Part shown: positions 1 to 11,862 of the stretch, piece by piece
Layout of the letters: each line of letters begins with the position of its first letter
How positions within the stretch are numbered: position 1 is the first letter of the stretch
Assembly: GCA_033002965.1 (NCBI GenBank)
Contig: JAURVB010014405.1
Coordinates: forward strand, 62,001 to 126,000
Length of the DNA: 64,000 nt
Reading direction: 5' to 3'
Origin: Piper betle
Lineage: Eukaryota > Streptophyta > Magnoliopsida > Piperales > Piperaceae
Notes under the pieces: generated by a model
The model's input: the letters and a program-made list of their open reading frames with translations, nothing else
What the model was told of the DNA's origin: nothing
Databases searched by the model: none
Program-made: the position numbers and the translations under genes

Positions 1-287
1 TCCCGAATTCATCATCGTCTGATAATCTTCCCTTTCATCAGACGGCACCCACCTGGCAAACTCCCCTTAAATCATCAAGTGGAACCATGTAGAAGACAAC
101 CATAATTGGCGTAGGCAAACTTGGGCTCTGATACCACTGTTAGGCCCTTTGGGCCCCCAAATGGAACTTGCAATAGGTGTCACGAGCCTCTCTTAATCTA
201 AAAGCTAGCTTAGGGAATAAGGCTTTCCCATTAGCCTATATACAAGTCACCAATACGCTCTACGACCAATGTGAGATAAACCCAACA
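1..287 (-). mobile_element. TRIM-like LTR element, truncated by the window edge
   Basis: The stretch 138-287 is a short LTR on the reverse strand. Read on that strand it begins TGTTGGGTTTATCTCACAT and ends in GGGCCCAAAGGGCCTAACA. Directly beyond that end, 123-137 reads TGGTATCAGAGCCC on the reverse strand, which is the classic initiator tRNA-Met primer binding site. This makes 138-287 the 5' LTR and 1-137 the start of the internal region. The other LTR lies outside the window. LTR size (150 bp) and lack of coding sequence fit a TRIM. The same termini occur at 15514-15694. Confidence 0.7.
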
Positions 288-612
288 CCACCGTCCTTGC
301 CACCATCGTGACGGTCATATTACAACAAATCAATCACCATTAGTCCTGACCGCCATCATCGCTGGGATTGTTGTTGGCAACCTTCCATTCATTTTCAATA
401 TGCTGTATTTTGGTGTTAGTTCTGCATCATTGCTGGGATTGCAGTCTGACTGGGCGGGGCTAGGGGCAACGGAAACTAGCGGGGGGGAGGGAAAGGCAAA
501 AAAGGGGAAGGGGGGAAAATTTGGGGTTTTTGGACCGTTGGATTGAAATCCAACAGTCCCCCTCCTATGTGCTGCCCAACATGGCAGCGCATAGCATCAA
601 TTCTCTCTCTCC

Positions 613-614
<2 letters not shown>

Positions 615-680
<66 letters not shown>
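615..680. repeat. Compound microsatellite (CT)n(AT)n
   Basis: An uninterrupted CT run of about 34 bases passes directly into an AT run of about 32 bases, ending two bases before the LTR that starts at 683. Apparent open frames here are translations of the dinucleotide repeat and are not genes. The stretch 288-614 holds no gene I can support; it includes a G-rich patch around 480-515. Confidence 0.95.
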
Positions 681-682
<2 letters not shown>

Positions 683-3343
683 TGTAACACCTATTTCAGT
701 TCCCCGTCAACCAACCCGAAAATATTATAGTGGCCAAACCGTTCGCTTCTTTACTTGATTCGGTTTAGCCGACCCGGATCTACTTCGGTGTCTCAAGGTA
801 GTGATGCATGCATGCAAAGCATGAATAAAATGCTATGATATACAATCAAGTATAAAAACAAACCAAACAAACGAAAAGTTTAAAGAAAATAACTATTTTT
901 AAAACAAAACAGACAGAGTCTCCCCTAAAAATGTAATAGGGACCACCCTGTCAACAACAAACAACATATATTTATATCAATAAAAATAGAGAACATAGTA
1001 AAAAACATGACAATTCTCTCAGCATTCCAGTTATCATTACTTTCTTCATCTTCTGAGTTGAGTCTAGACTCCATTGCTCAACCTGTTCATTTCTATTACC
1101 ACTTTCATTCACAAGCAAGACATTGTATTCATTTATAGAAATCACATTCAGGTTTGCATTATTCGAAATAATTCACATTCATCGTCTTCTATTATGTTTA
1201 GCAGGCATATGTGTGAGCAATTTCAGTGCTGCTCCTCTGTAGCCCCAACAACGCTCATTCCTTTTCACTTGCATAGATAATAAAAAGCTGTCACCAATGA
1301 GCCTTACTAATCTAAAAATAACTAATAACAAACTAACACAAGAGAGTTAGTTGTCTTATTGAATGAAAACATCATTATTCTTCCTCATAGAATCTCTAAT
1401 AAGGGCAATAACTAGGAGTTGTCGTCCTCGTGCGACACCATTCCCTTTCCATCTAATCTCATTCATTGGCCACTTTGAACAATCCCTTGCCCGAGAAAAT
1501 CAATCTCTGTTCTTTCAGTCCTTTACATCCTTCGTATCACTCTTGGCCTTGTATACACCTTCAATATCCCTTGAAACCACAAGTCTAGACATGTGCTCCA
1601 TAGCAATACCTGTAAACCTCCATACTTCTCTAGGTTTGAGGAACTTAAAGGTGGAGTTATTAGTATCCCTCGGGAATGGAATAGATGCTCACCAATTCCA
1701 GAGGCCATTTAGATGAACATACACCTTATCTCAAGATGTGTTTGTTGGTTACCCTTGTCTCACATCTCACTAAAAACTCAGAAAAACTATATGTACATAG
1801 TCTTGAGTAAGGATTTCAATATAATAAGCCCGAAGGATCTCATCCTCAATCGTTATTAATAAAAAATCTCATACAATTAAGTGGCCCATGTGTAGTGGGA
1901 TACAATAAATTCACCACTCGACATGTCCATTTACCTGTTAAAATAAAACACGATAGAGTATAGAAGTCAAACCAGAAGCGAGTCCTAAATGGACCTGGTA
2001 GAAGCTCCAATTGTGTCTACATGCCTAGGCAGCGAGCTCTTACTCCGTACCTACACATCAAACTAAAAGCTGACACCCGCTTATGATGCATTCACACATC
2101 CTATAGCACACACACACAACAATGCACAACTCACGCCAAATCATACATCAATCTCTATCAAATTTCCTATGCTACATTGCATTAGATTATAATACTTAAT
2201 TTACCTAATTAGTTCCATAGCATTCATTTTAATACCATTCAATCAGGCAATTCATATTTTTATTTACAATAAAAATATTTAACACATCAATCCATCAATC
2301 CTAACATGTTGAGCTAATAATTATCGCCTTTAAGAAATTAAATCAGAGTTAATTATACCTCATGTCGTCGGCAATTGGCAACGGCTAGGGTTTTATCGCG
2401 TGGCTAGAGACTCAATTTCGGCACCCGGTGGAGTCTGAAGTTCAATTGGATGAATTTGGCAGAAGATCCGGCAAATCTCAATGAATCCAGTTTTTCAGCG
2501 ATTTTTTGGAAGTTTTCATAGGCTTTCTGGTAGCTTTCTGGCAGTTTCTAGCAAATTTTTTGGCGAGGTAATTGGGGCTATGGGTCGGCACCGGCTCAAG
2601 GAGGTTGACCCAATGGTGGTGGTGGTGAGGGCGACAAAGGCGGTGACCGCCGGTGGTGGCGACAAGTTGGCATCGAGGGGGAGGCATTGGCAGCATAGTG
2701 GCTACGGAGCAGTGTGGACGATGTCGAATTGACGTAGGGACTGTGGTTCGATCGCACTATGTCATGGTGTCATGGAGGCTGGGCGGCGGTCGAGAAGGAT
2801 TGTGATGGCATACAAGGACTCAACGATGGTTGGCGGCACCGATCGGAGACGGTGTGGCAACCGGATGCCGCGTCGACCTCAAGGATAGGGGTGGTGTTGA
2901 GGGTTTGGAGAGAAGAAGGTTGTGAAGGACGTCTCGGGGTAATCTCGTAAATAAAAGTTGATTCGACTTAAACTTGAGTAAAAAAAAATCTAACTCATAA
3001 TAAATTCTTTAAAAAATCCAAACAAATAGGAAGAAAATCCCATAAAATATAATACACACTATAACATCACAACGTGCCTTAATGCATTATTCAGCCTAAA
3101 AATAATTCTACGATCAAATCCTTAAAAAAAGATAACTGCATATTGTCATATACTCTCATAACTCATTTCTCATTATCCTCCTCACATTATCTTCATATAC
3201 TCAGGTACATTTAATCCCCATCGCTCGTAATGCACGGCTGGCCTTTACTCAGCACACGGTCATGAAACTGACTCGACTTGAACTGACGGTTATACTAATC
3301 CATTCACTAATGTAAAACTATGACTTGAGTCACGGGTTTTACA
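683..3343 (-). repeat. Long LTR of a Del/Tekay-like gypsy element (3' LTR)
   Basis: On the reverse strand this LTR opens TGTAAAACCCGTGACTC just after a polypurine tract and closes with GGTGTTACA at 683, about 2.66 kb. A G/C-rich block lies at about 2360-2950. It is clearly homologous in the same orientation to 57078-59923: both share GGACCTGGTAGAAGCTCCA, CTCCGTACCTACACATCAA and ATCCCTCGGGAATGGAA in the same order. LTRs of 2-4 kb are known for the Del/Tekay lineage. Open frames inside it are not genes. Confidence 0.75.
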
Positions 3344-3357
3344 ACCTTCCCTCCTTA
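3344..3357 (-). other. Polypurine tract of the gypsy element
   Basis: The reverse strand reads CTAAGGAGGGAAGGT immediately before the LTR start TGTAAAACCC. A purine run here is the plus-strand primer expected next to a 3' LTR and fixes both the orientation of the element and the LTR boundary. Confidence 0.7.
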
Positions 3358-6300
3358 GAAATATTTTGTCCTCGAAATTTTAACCAAGGAAGTTTCAAAC
3401 TCATCCATAATCTGAAAGAGGCAAGTCTTAGCTAGAGTACCTGGTTGTGAAGCTAGTAGCTCAAATATCTCCAGGTATCACTTCCTCATCTCATCTTCAC
3501 GTTTCTATGTAGATTCTTCCACTCCTCGTCAAGTCCATTGCACTAGTACTAGGGGAACTTCTTTTCTTTGAAGAATCTTCACTCAACGATCCACAATCTT
3601 AACTACATCTTCGGGATATGTCAGATCTAGTTGCAACTCTATCTCTGTGAAACGACAACATGAGAGTTGTCTAGATGGTACTTCTTCAGCATTGACACAT
3701 GGAAGACATCGTGCACAGCTAATAGATGAGGCGGCAATGCTACCCTGTAAGTTACTAGTCCAATTAGCTCAATCACATCAAATGGTCCAATATATCATGG
3801 ATTGAGTTTCCCTCACATCCCGAATCTCGTGTTTCCCTTAGTCAGAGAGACCTTTAGAAGAACGTGATCTCCTAATGCGAAATGAACCTCACGTCTGCGT
3901 TGATCAGCATAACTTTTTTGTCTATCCTGAGCTGATCTCATTCTCTTCCTGATCAGCATTATCACTTCCTATGTCTGCTGGATCATTTCTAGCCCAACTA
4001 CTACTGGTCGATGCCTTGTACCCAACATACTATGGATCGACATGGTCTACCGTATAGGGCCTCAAATAGTGTCATTCCTATCCTAGCCTGATAGTTGTTG
4101 TTGTAGGAGAACTCCACTAGAGGTAGATGCTCTTCCCAACTTAGAATGCATGCTCGGAGCAAATCCGCTAAGATCTGTATGCTTCTCTCAGTCTATCTAT
4201 CTGTTTGAGGGTGAAAGGCTGTGATGAATCTCGATTCTGTGCCCATAGTTGCCTGGAAAGCTTTCCAAAATCAAGACATGATCCTCGGATCCCTGTTTGA
4301 TATAATCTCCCATGGCACTCCATGTAGCCTGACTATATGGTCTCTGTACAGTGTGGCCAAAGTGGTCAGTGGGTAATCCATCCTAATTGGTATGAAGTAT
4401 GCTCTCTATGTGAGTCAATCTACCCATATTGCATCCTTCTGTTGGCGGGTCCTACATAAACCGACTACAAAGTTGTACGCTATGTTCTCTCACTTCCACT
4501 CTAGGGTTTCCAATGATAGTAGTGTTCCACTTGGGCGTATGTGCTCGGCTTTCACTTGCTGGCCACCAAATATCTGGCAATTGTGTCGTATACCTCTCTC
4601 TTCATTCCTAGCCACCAATATGTTCATCGGACAACGTGGTACAACTTCACTTCACCTGGGTGCACTAAACATCTCAATGTGTGAGCCTCGTGAAGAATCG
4701 TACTTTGAAGTCTGGGACACTCTGGAACCCATCTGCATCTTTGGCCAATTCTTGATGTGTTCCCTACTCCAACCACTGCTTCAACTGTGAATCTACTTCC
4801 TTTGCAATCCTGATGTGCTCAAGCACACTTAGCTGAATGGCGGTCGCGCCAGTAGTATACTAAGTTGCTGACACTACTGCCAATCTTGGGGAGTCTCGTA
4901 TTAGCTTCCTACTCAAAGCATCTACTACTACATTCAATTTGCCCTAGTGGTACGCTATGTCAATCTCGTAATCTAATAATATCTCTAACTATCTTCTCTC
5001 TTTGCTATTCAAATCCTTCTCCGTGAAGATATATTTTAGACTCTGGTGATCAGTCAAGAATCTAAAAGATGTTCCATATTAGTAGTGCCTCCATATTCTA
5101 TGAGCGAATATGCTGCTACAAGTTCTAGGTTGTGTGTAGGATAGTTGCGCTTATGCACCTTGAGTTAGCAAGATGCATAGGCTATAACCTTATCCTTCTG
5201 CATAAAAACACAACCTAAACCAATACTTGAGGTATTTGTGTAAGCTACAAGATCCTCGTATCCCTTTGGCAATGTGATGATAGGTATCAAAACCAATATC
5301 TCCTTCAGCGTCCTGAAACTTTGCTCACATTCTTCTGTCCATCTAAACTGTTACTCCTTCTTAGTTAGCTGTGTAAGAGGGGCTGCTATGGAAGAGAAAT
5401 CATGAATAAACCGTCTATAGTATCCAGCTAGGCCTAGGAAACTCCAAACCTCTATAGGTGTCTTTCGCTGTTCCCACTATACTACTACTTCTATCTTGGT
5501 TGGATCTACTAAGATGCCTGATATTGAGATGGTATGGCAGAGAAAGTTCACTTCAAACAACCAAAATTGTACTTCAAAAACTTCACATACAATCTATGCT
5601 CTAGCTAGGCCTAGGAAACTCCAAACCTATATAGGTGTCTTTCGTTGTTCCCGTTATACTACTGCTTCTATCTTTGTTGGATCTACTGAGATGCCTGATG
5701 CTGAGATGGTATGGCCAAGAAAGTTCACTTCTGATAGCCAAAACTTCACTTCAAAAACTTCACGTACAGTCTATGCTCTCTCAGTGTCTGCAACACAATC
5801 CAAAGATGTTGCTCAAGCTCTTCCGTGGACAAAGAGTATACCAGTATGTCATCTACAAAGACGATCATTAACTAGTCCATGTATGGATTGAACATTCTGT
5901 TCATCAAGTCCATAAATGCAACTGGAGCATTGGTCAATCCATAAGGCATGACCAAAAACTTGTAGTGTCCATATCTGGTCCTGAATGCAGTCTTCGGGAT
6001 GTCTTTTGCCCTAATCTTCAATCGAGTAGTATCCTAACCTCTGATTAATCTTCGAGAAGATGATTGTTGAGCTTGACTAATCAAATAGATCAGCAACACA
6101 AGGAGGGTATATGTTCTTCATAGTTGCATGGTTCAACATCCTATAATTAATGCATAAATGCATACTTCCATCCTTCTTCCTCACGAATAACATGGCTACA
6201 CCCCATGGGGAAACACTTGGTCTGATGAATCCTTGATCTAATAGTGTCTGCAATTGTTCCTTGAGTTCCTTGAGCTCAAAGAGCCATTCTGTATAGAGCT

Positions 6301-6765
6301 CTACAAATCGTTGTACTTGGCATCAACTCAATGGCAAGGTCTACTTCTCTGCCTAGCAGCAATCCGGTAATCTCCTCTGCGAATACATCAGTGAATTCTC
6401 TGACCACTAGAATCTCCTCAATGCTCGGCTTGTCCCTTTACCCACTCTACTTAGCCAAAACTAATGCGGCTATTATCAGTTCATTGCCTCTATCTAGCTA
6501 TCTCACTGCATTTTAATAGGATATCCATCCTTGTTCTCTATCTCTGCCCCAACCTTGGAAGAAAGAGTGGCATCTTCTGTGGCAGAAAGTCATCGTCTTT
6601 CTTTGGCAATCTATGATGGCTCCTTGCTTGGACATCCAATTCATTCTAAATATCACATCAAATTCTTAGCACATTATGTTGCACTATGTGCCAGGTTGTT
6701 ACAAATTGCATCAAAACCTCCTCGTTCCATATTAGATAGTGGACTGGACTAGGGACGTTAAATAC
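3358..6765 (-). pseudogene. Decayed Ty3/gypsy chromovirus pol
   Basis: Reading the reverse strand from 6765 downward, recognisable pieces appear in the canonical gypsy order. At about 6600-6660 is the protease-RT linker (DVIFRMNWMSKQGAIIDC). RT motif [18 protein letters not shown] lies at about 5890-5950 and the active-site box FVDDILVYS at about 5835-5865. RNase H motif LTDHQSLKYI is at about 5035-5075. Integrase HPQTDR is at about 4185 and EEHLPLVEFSYNNNY at about 4090-4140. A chromodomain-like tail (VEEST, REDEMRK) is at about 3480-3550. Many stops and shifts make it nonfunctional. gag and protease are missing because the body is cut at 6765 by the LTR that starts at 6766. It carries an internal 177-bp tandem duplication. 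Confidence 0.85.
5426..5779 (-). repeat. 177-bp tandem duplication inside gypsy pol
   Basis: Two adjacent copies, 5426-5602 and 5603-5779, each start AGCTAGGCCTAGGAAACTCC and end TATGCTCT. Period is 177 bp, a multiple of three, so 59 codons between RT and RNase H are duplicated in frame. The copies differ at scattered positions, so the duplication is not recent. Confidence 0.9.
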
Positions 6766-9193
6766 TGTAAAACCCCAACTTTGGGTTTGGGGTTTACCCA
6801 ATTATAGTTTTTCCTAGTTCGGGTCAATCTTGAGTCGGTTCGAAAGAGCTCGAGCCATACCAATTTTTAGACCATTAGTATGGGGTCCAAATGGCCATAT
6901 GAGAATGTTATGGTGGTTGAGTAAGCCCGACATGGAGATGATAGCTTGAGTTAGGCTATAGAAGAGTGTGAATTATCAATATATACGCGAGGTATATGTA
7001 TGATTTGTATGAGTTAGCTAGGATTTTAAGCCTAGATTTAGGTCATTGCAACATTTAGTATTCATTGGAAATTTTCAAGGTATCTCATTTGTATGCATCA
7101 TAGGGATTTTGGATCACCGGATTGTGCCCCTGTGGGCCCAACTTGATTGAGTTGTAGATTTTCCCCCAATTGAGTTTAGGGTTTCGAGGCCCACTTAGCT
7201 TTCTTGCCTCGATTCCCGCCTATAGAATCAATTTTAAGACTCAAGTTAGTTTCGACTTTAGACGGTCTTAGTCCTAGCTTTTCGTCCATATGTATATTGT
7301 ATATACCCATAGGTGGTTCCCACTAGACCCTAAGTTGTCAGACATTCAGAATGTGCCACGTGGCAAGATCTGAGCCATCCACTCGGCCCTAGCTTTTTCC
7401 CATCGATTTCCAAAGATTTCCCACGATTTTGAGGATTTTCACCTTAGTGCAATGACCACTTTGGCTCACTGCAGACAAGACCCCGGCCCTCCTCCGGCCA
7501 CTATAGAGGTACGGTTGTGACCACCTCATGGCTAACTATTAGTTCGTACCCACCATTGCCACTAGCGCCGCCGGCGATGACTTTTTTGCAGAGGATTTCC
7601 TCCACTGCCGCCACCCTTTTCGGCTATTTTCCAACCCCGGTGAGTGTCCTCCAGCAAAGCTGACCATCCCTGATAGCTTCCCCTCACTGAGATCTTCCAT
7701 TTTAGATCAACACCGACCTCTGCCATGGCTATGATCACTGCGGGCGACTCACACTTGCCCACGAGGCATTTTCAACCGTTTATAGCGTTTTAGGTAATTT
7801 GAGAATCCCTACATTAGTTTAGATCCATATTAGCATTATTTGGCATGTTTGGATGTTATGAGTATTTTTTCTTTATTTATTAATTATTTTATTTATTTAT
7901 ATATTTATTCATGATTATTCATTGCTTATTATTTATATATTTGTTGACTATGATGAATGATTATGTGACAAATTATTGTTATTTGATATTTATATTATTA
8001 TTCTTCATGATTAATTAATATTAGACATTTATTTATTTATTTATTTATTTATCTATTGATTTGTTTAATTATTTATTTGTTTGTTTATTCAATTATTTAT
8101 ATGTTAACTAACACAACTATATATGATATTTACTTGCGTTTAGCCGTGTATTTATATAGTGTAATTATATTATTATTTTATCATTAGAGTATTATTTATG
8201 TTCATATATTTATTATTTACCTAATTATCTATGAGTGTATTTATTTATTTGTTATTTTCTATTATTATGTCTCAATTTGCGTGTCAGGTGTTTAGTTGTA
8301 GGTTTTTTAGCACTGTTTTCTTTATTAGGATGTTTTGATGATATGAGCACATACCATGAGCATGCATCATATAGAGACATTGGTATTTTACTTAGCACTG
8401 GGTTTCGATGTAGGTTAGGGAATCCGACCTCGCCGTAGATGTGTCCGTAGAACTCTCCCATTCCTTAATCTCTGTTTGACTCCCTGCATGTCAAGTGTAG
8501 TCATGTTTTAGAAGTAGGACGACATCGGTTGCGTTTTATCGAATCCCTCTGATGTCGGGCCATTGAGCCGTATTTTATACACATGCTTAATAAAACTACA
8601 AGGATGAGATCCCTTGTTGGTTTTCAAACTAAAGTTCCAGGAATGAATGATGATTGAGTACTGTAACCTAGTTCCTTTTCCTACTCGAGTACTGTGGCGG
8701 GTGTAATATGGAGGATGTGAAGGCATAAATGTTATATGTATGAATATGAATATCAGCCATACATGCTCGTTGACACTTATATAATTATGTTTGCTTACTA
8801 CCTAGTGTGAGGCAATTCTGAAATTTCTTAAGTTTCCGTGGGTAATGGAATACTTATTTACTAGTTTGTACTATTTATTTTTTGGACCAATAACACTTGT
8901 TACTGTTCATATTATATATGTAGGTCTCACAATCCTGAGTCAACTTTCGTGGGAGGACAGATAAATGCTACACATACTTGAGCTCAGCGCAATTATCTTC
9001 TTTCTTATTTTTGTTTATATTTGATGTGTTTTGACACATATTTAACAATGTTTTCTGTTCTCATGACACGAAGTAGGTTATGTTGATCTATTTTATCAAT
9101 CGAGTCTTACCGATCAACAACTTTAAACATTACTCGACTCGATCGTAATATTTTTTATTTTGTTCTTAGGTGAACTGAAATTAGAGTGTTACA
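6766..9193 (+). repeat. Long Del/Tekay-like LTR, opposite orientation
   Basis: Begins TGTAAAACCCCAACTTTGG at 6766 and ends TTAGAGTGTTACA at 9193, 2.43 kb. The segment near 8560-8620 (GGGCCATTGAGCCGTATTTT, then AAGGATGAGATCCC) has recognisable counterparts in 11863-14788 and 41315-45167, and inverted counterparts in 683-3343. It abuts the truncated reverse-oriented pol at 6765 and is not followed by a primer binding site. Flanking bases (AATAC on the left, GCTAT on the right) do not form a target duplication. It is therefore a solo or truncated LTR of a separate insertion. The middle (about 7860-8250) is very AT-rich with ATTT runs. Confidence 0.65.
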
Positions 9194-9271
9194 GCTATGC
9201 TGCCGATCACAGACCAAAGAAGGTAAACTAACTACGTAAAAGCATGTCCCACAACCTCAATATCATTTCCC

Positions 9272-11457
9272 ATAATCACAATTATAACTCAAATAATATA
9301 AGGAAGAAGTCTAATTTTTATTCATCAATTCTTCCAACCTGGGTTGGTAAGGGAACCACCGCCCACACCCTTAACCATTAGTCTGAAGCTACTCACCTGT
9401 GGTCACAAAACCGTGTTAGTATTAAAACCACTAAGTCGTATAATTATATGGAACAAGTCAATATATTCCATATCATTATTTATCAGTCTTTTAGTAATTA
9501 TGAGCCTATGCCAAACTCCAATTATGCCGAGAGGGGTGACCACCCCATCTAGCTGCAATCTCATGTATGCGCACACATGCTACGTGGCCCACAACATATA
9601 GTTACCGATATTTGTCATTGACTCACCCTCTCAGTATCACAAGTGTATAATGAGTCGTCTTGGGCCTTTTGGCATGGGGGCAAGTACTTTATCTTTCAAA
9701 TAATTTTAAAGGTGTGACCCCATATTGGACTGAGTTAATTCCTTGACCCGCATTGCACTTAGCGCATATTAGTCGAATCTGGGCCAGGCCGACCAGGGCT
9801 TCCAAAAAGGAATATGCAACATTTCAAGTAGTTATACGGACCTCAAATCACAACACAACTAAACTGATGCGCGAGCAACAAATGCGGACTTTAGTCTAAG
9901 TAAAAGAACTAGATTAGATCCTACCTAACAAGATCTAGATGAATGTCGTGAATGCAACATGGAATAATATCACACACCAAGGAAAGACAATAAATTGATA
10001 AAAGTTAATTAATAATTGATTTATCAATTCATAAATTTATAACCATATTAAAGCTTAAACCACCCAAAAGTTAGTAACAATTAATTCAAATTGTAATCCA
10101 CCACGAATAACTATAACTAAATATTTGCTACTCTTTTCATAAAACACAGTAATTTATTTTCATCCACTTAATTAAAATTTTACCCTTGATATGAATACTT
10201 TATAACATGATAACACATTAATGCCGTACCCTTTTTAAATTAATTAATTATTCAAATCAAGATTCACCCTTAAGCCAATTATAAAATAATTATTGACTTA
10301 CTAGGATATATTTAATTACTAATATTAGTGTATTTTTCTTGGCGCGTTAATTATTTAACTAAGGAAATCTTATTAGTCCTAAAAATTTAGTTGCATGGAT
10401 GGATAATTTAAAAAGGGTAAGACATTAATTTGAATCTTGATTTGAATAATTAATTAATTTAAAAAGGGTAAGGCATTAATGTGTTATCATGTTAATAAAG
10501 TATTTATGTCATGGGTAAAATTTTAGTTAAGTGGATGGAAATAAATTATTTTATTTTATGAAAAGATTAGTAAATATTTGGCTATAGTTATTCGATGGTG
10601 GGTTACAATTTGAATTAATTATTACTAACTTTTGGGTGGTTTAAGCTTTAATATGATTATAAATTTATGGATTGATAAATTAATTATTAATTAATTTTTA
10701 TCAATTTGTTGTCTTTCCCTTGTGTGTGATATTTTATCATGTTGCATTTATGAGATTCATCTAGATCTTGTTGGGTAGGATCTAATCTAGTTCTTTTTCC
10801 TTACACTAGAGTCCATTTTTATTAGTCATGCATTGGTTCAGCTGTATTGTGATTTGAGGCCTGTATAACTATTTGAAATGTTGTATATTCCTTTTTGGTA
10901 GCCCTGGTCGGCTTGGGCCCAGATTCAACCACCATGCGCCGAGCACAACCGGGTCAAGGAATTAACTCAGTTCGACATGAGGCCACACCTTTAAAATTAT
11001 TTGAAAGATAAAATACCTGCCCCCATGCTGAAAAGGGTGATAGGGTGCAATGACACAAGACAACTTATTATGCACTTGTGATACCGAGAGGGTGAGTCAA
11101 TGGCAAATATCGGTAACTACTGGCCGAGGACCACATAGTGTGTGTGTGTGTGTGCATACATGGGATTATAGCTAGATGGGGCGGCCACCCCTCCTGGCAT
11201 AATTAGAGTTCGGCATAGGCTCATTATAACTAAAATACTTGAAAAATAATAATATGGAATATATTCACATGTTTCATGTAATTATAAAACTTAGTTGTTT
11301 TATCACTAACGTGGTTTTGTGACCGCAGGTGAGCAACTTTAGACTAATGGTTAAGGGTTTGGTTGTTGGTTCCCTTACCAACCTGGGTTGGAAAAATTGA
11401 TGAATAAAAATTAGACTTCTTCTTTATATTATTTGAGTTATTATTATAACTATGGTT
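9272..11457. repeat. 2.2-kb inverted repeat (giant imperfect palindrome)
   Basis: The left arm, about 9272-10266, matches the reverse complement of about 10434-11457 along its whole length, with small indels. Paired landmarks include CCAACCTGGGTTGGTAAGGG (left, near 9336) against its counterpart near 11375-11395. Others are ATTCCTTGACCCG (9739 and 10960), the CTAGAT..TCTAG region (near 9920 and 10770), and TAACATGATAACACATTAAT (10204) against its complement near 10470-10490. The 170-bp spacer (10267-10433) holds a near-direct copy of an arm segment: AATTTAAAAAGGGTAAG at 10405 and 10456. By eye the arms are roughly 85% identical. No long open frame, transposase motif, LTR terminus or primer binding site is seen. 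Possible origins are a foldback element or two copies of one unknown repeat inserted tail to tail. Confidence 0.9.
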
Positions 11458-11862
11458 AATAAATTCGTAGAGATATTTGAATTTTGTGTTTAATCATTTT
11501 CATTACATTATACTTCAAACATAATTATTTGCCATATTATGATGCATGTGCTTGCATTTTTATTTTTATATCCTCCGTATCTTTGTTGTGGAGTGGAGTT
11601 GACTCCAAGCCCACTCAGGGACATACATGTAATTTTCTTCAATTCAATAATAAAAATTTATATAAAATTTGCAAATACTACTCTTTTTGATACTTGAAAT
11701 TCCCAAGTATATGATTTATATTGCTTAAAAATATTAATATAGTTAAACTAATGAAAAATAAAATGTTTTGACAACTTTAATTACTTGAACGGGGAAGAAC
11801 GTAAAATGTATCAATGAATCATTAATGAAGTTTAACTTAGGAAACTATAGAATGGTATCAAT

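Noticed and set aside
521..758. Two Ser-Leu then Tyr-Ile repeat frames
   Set aside because: Direct translation of the CT/AT microsatellite.
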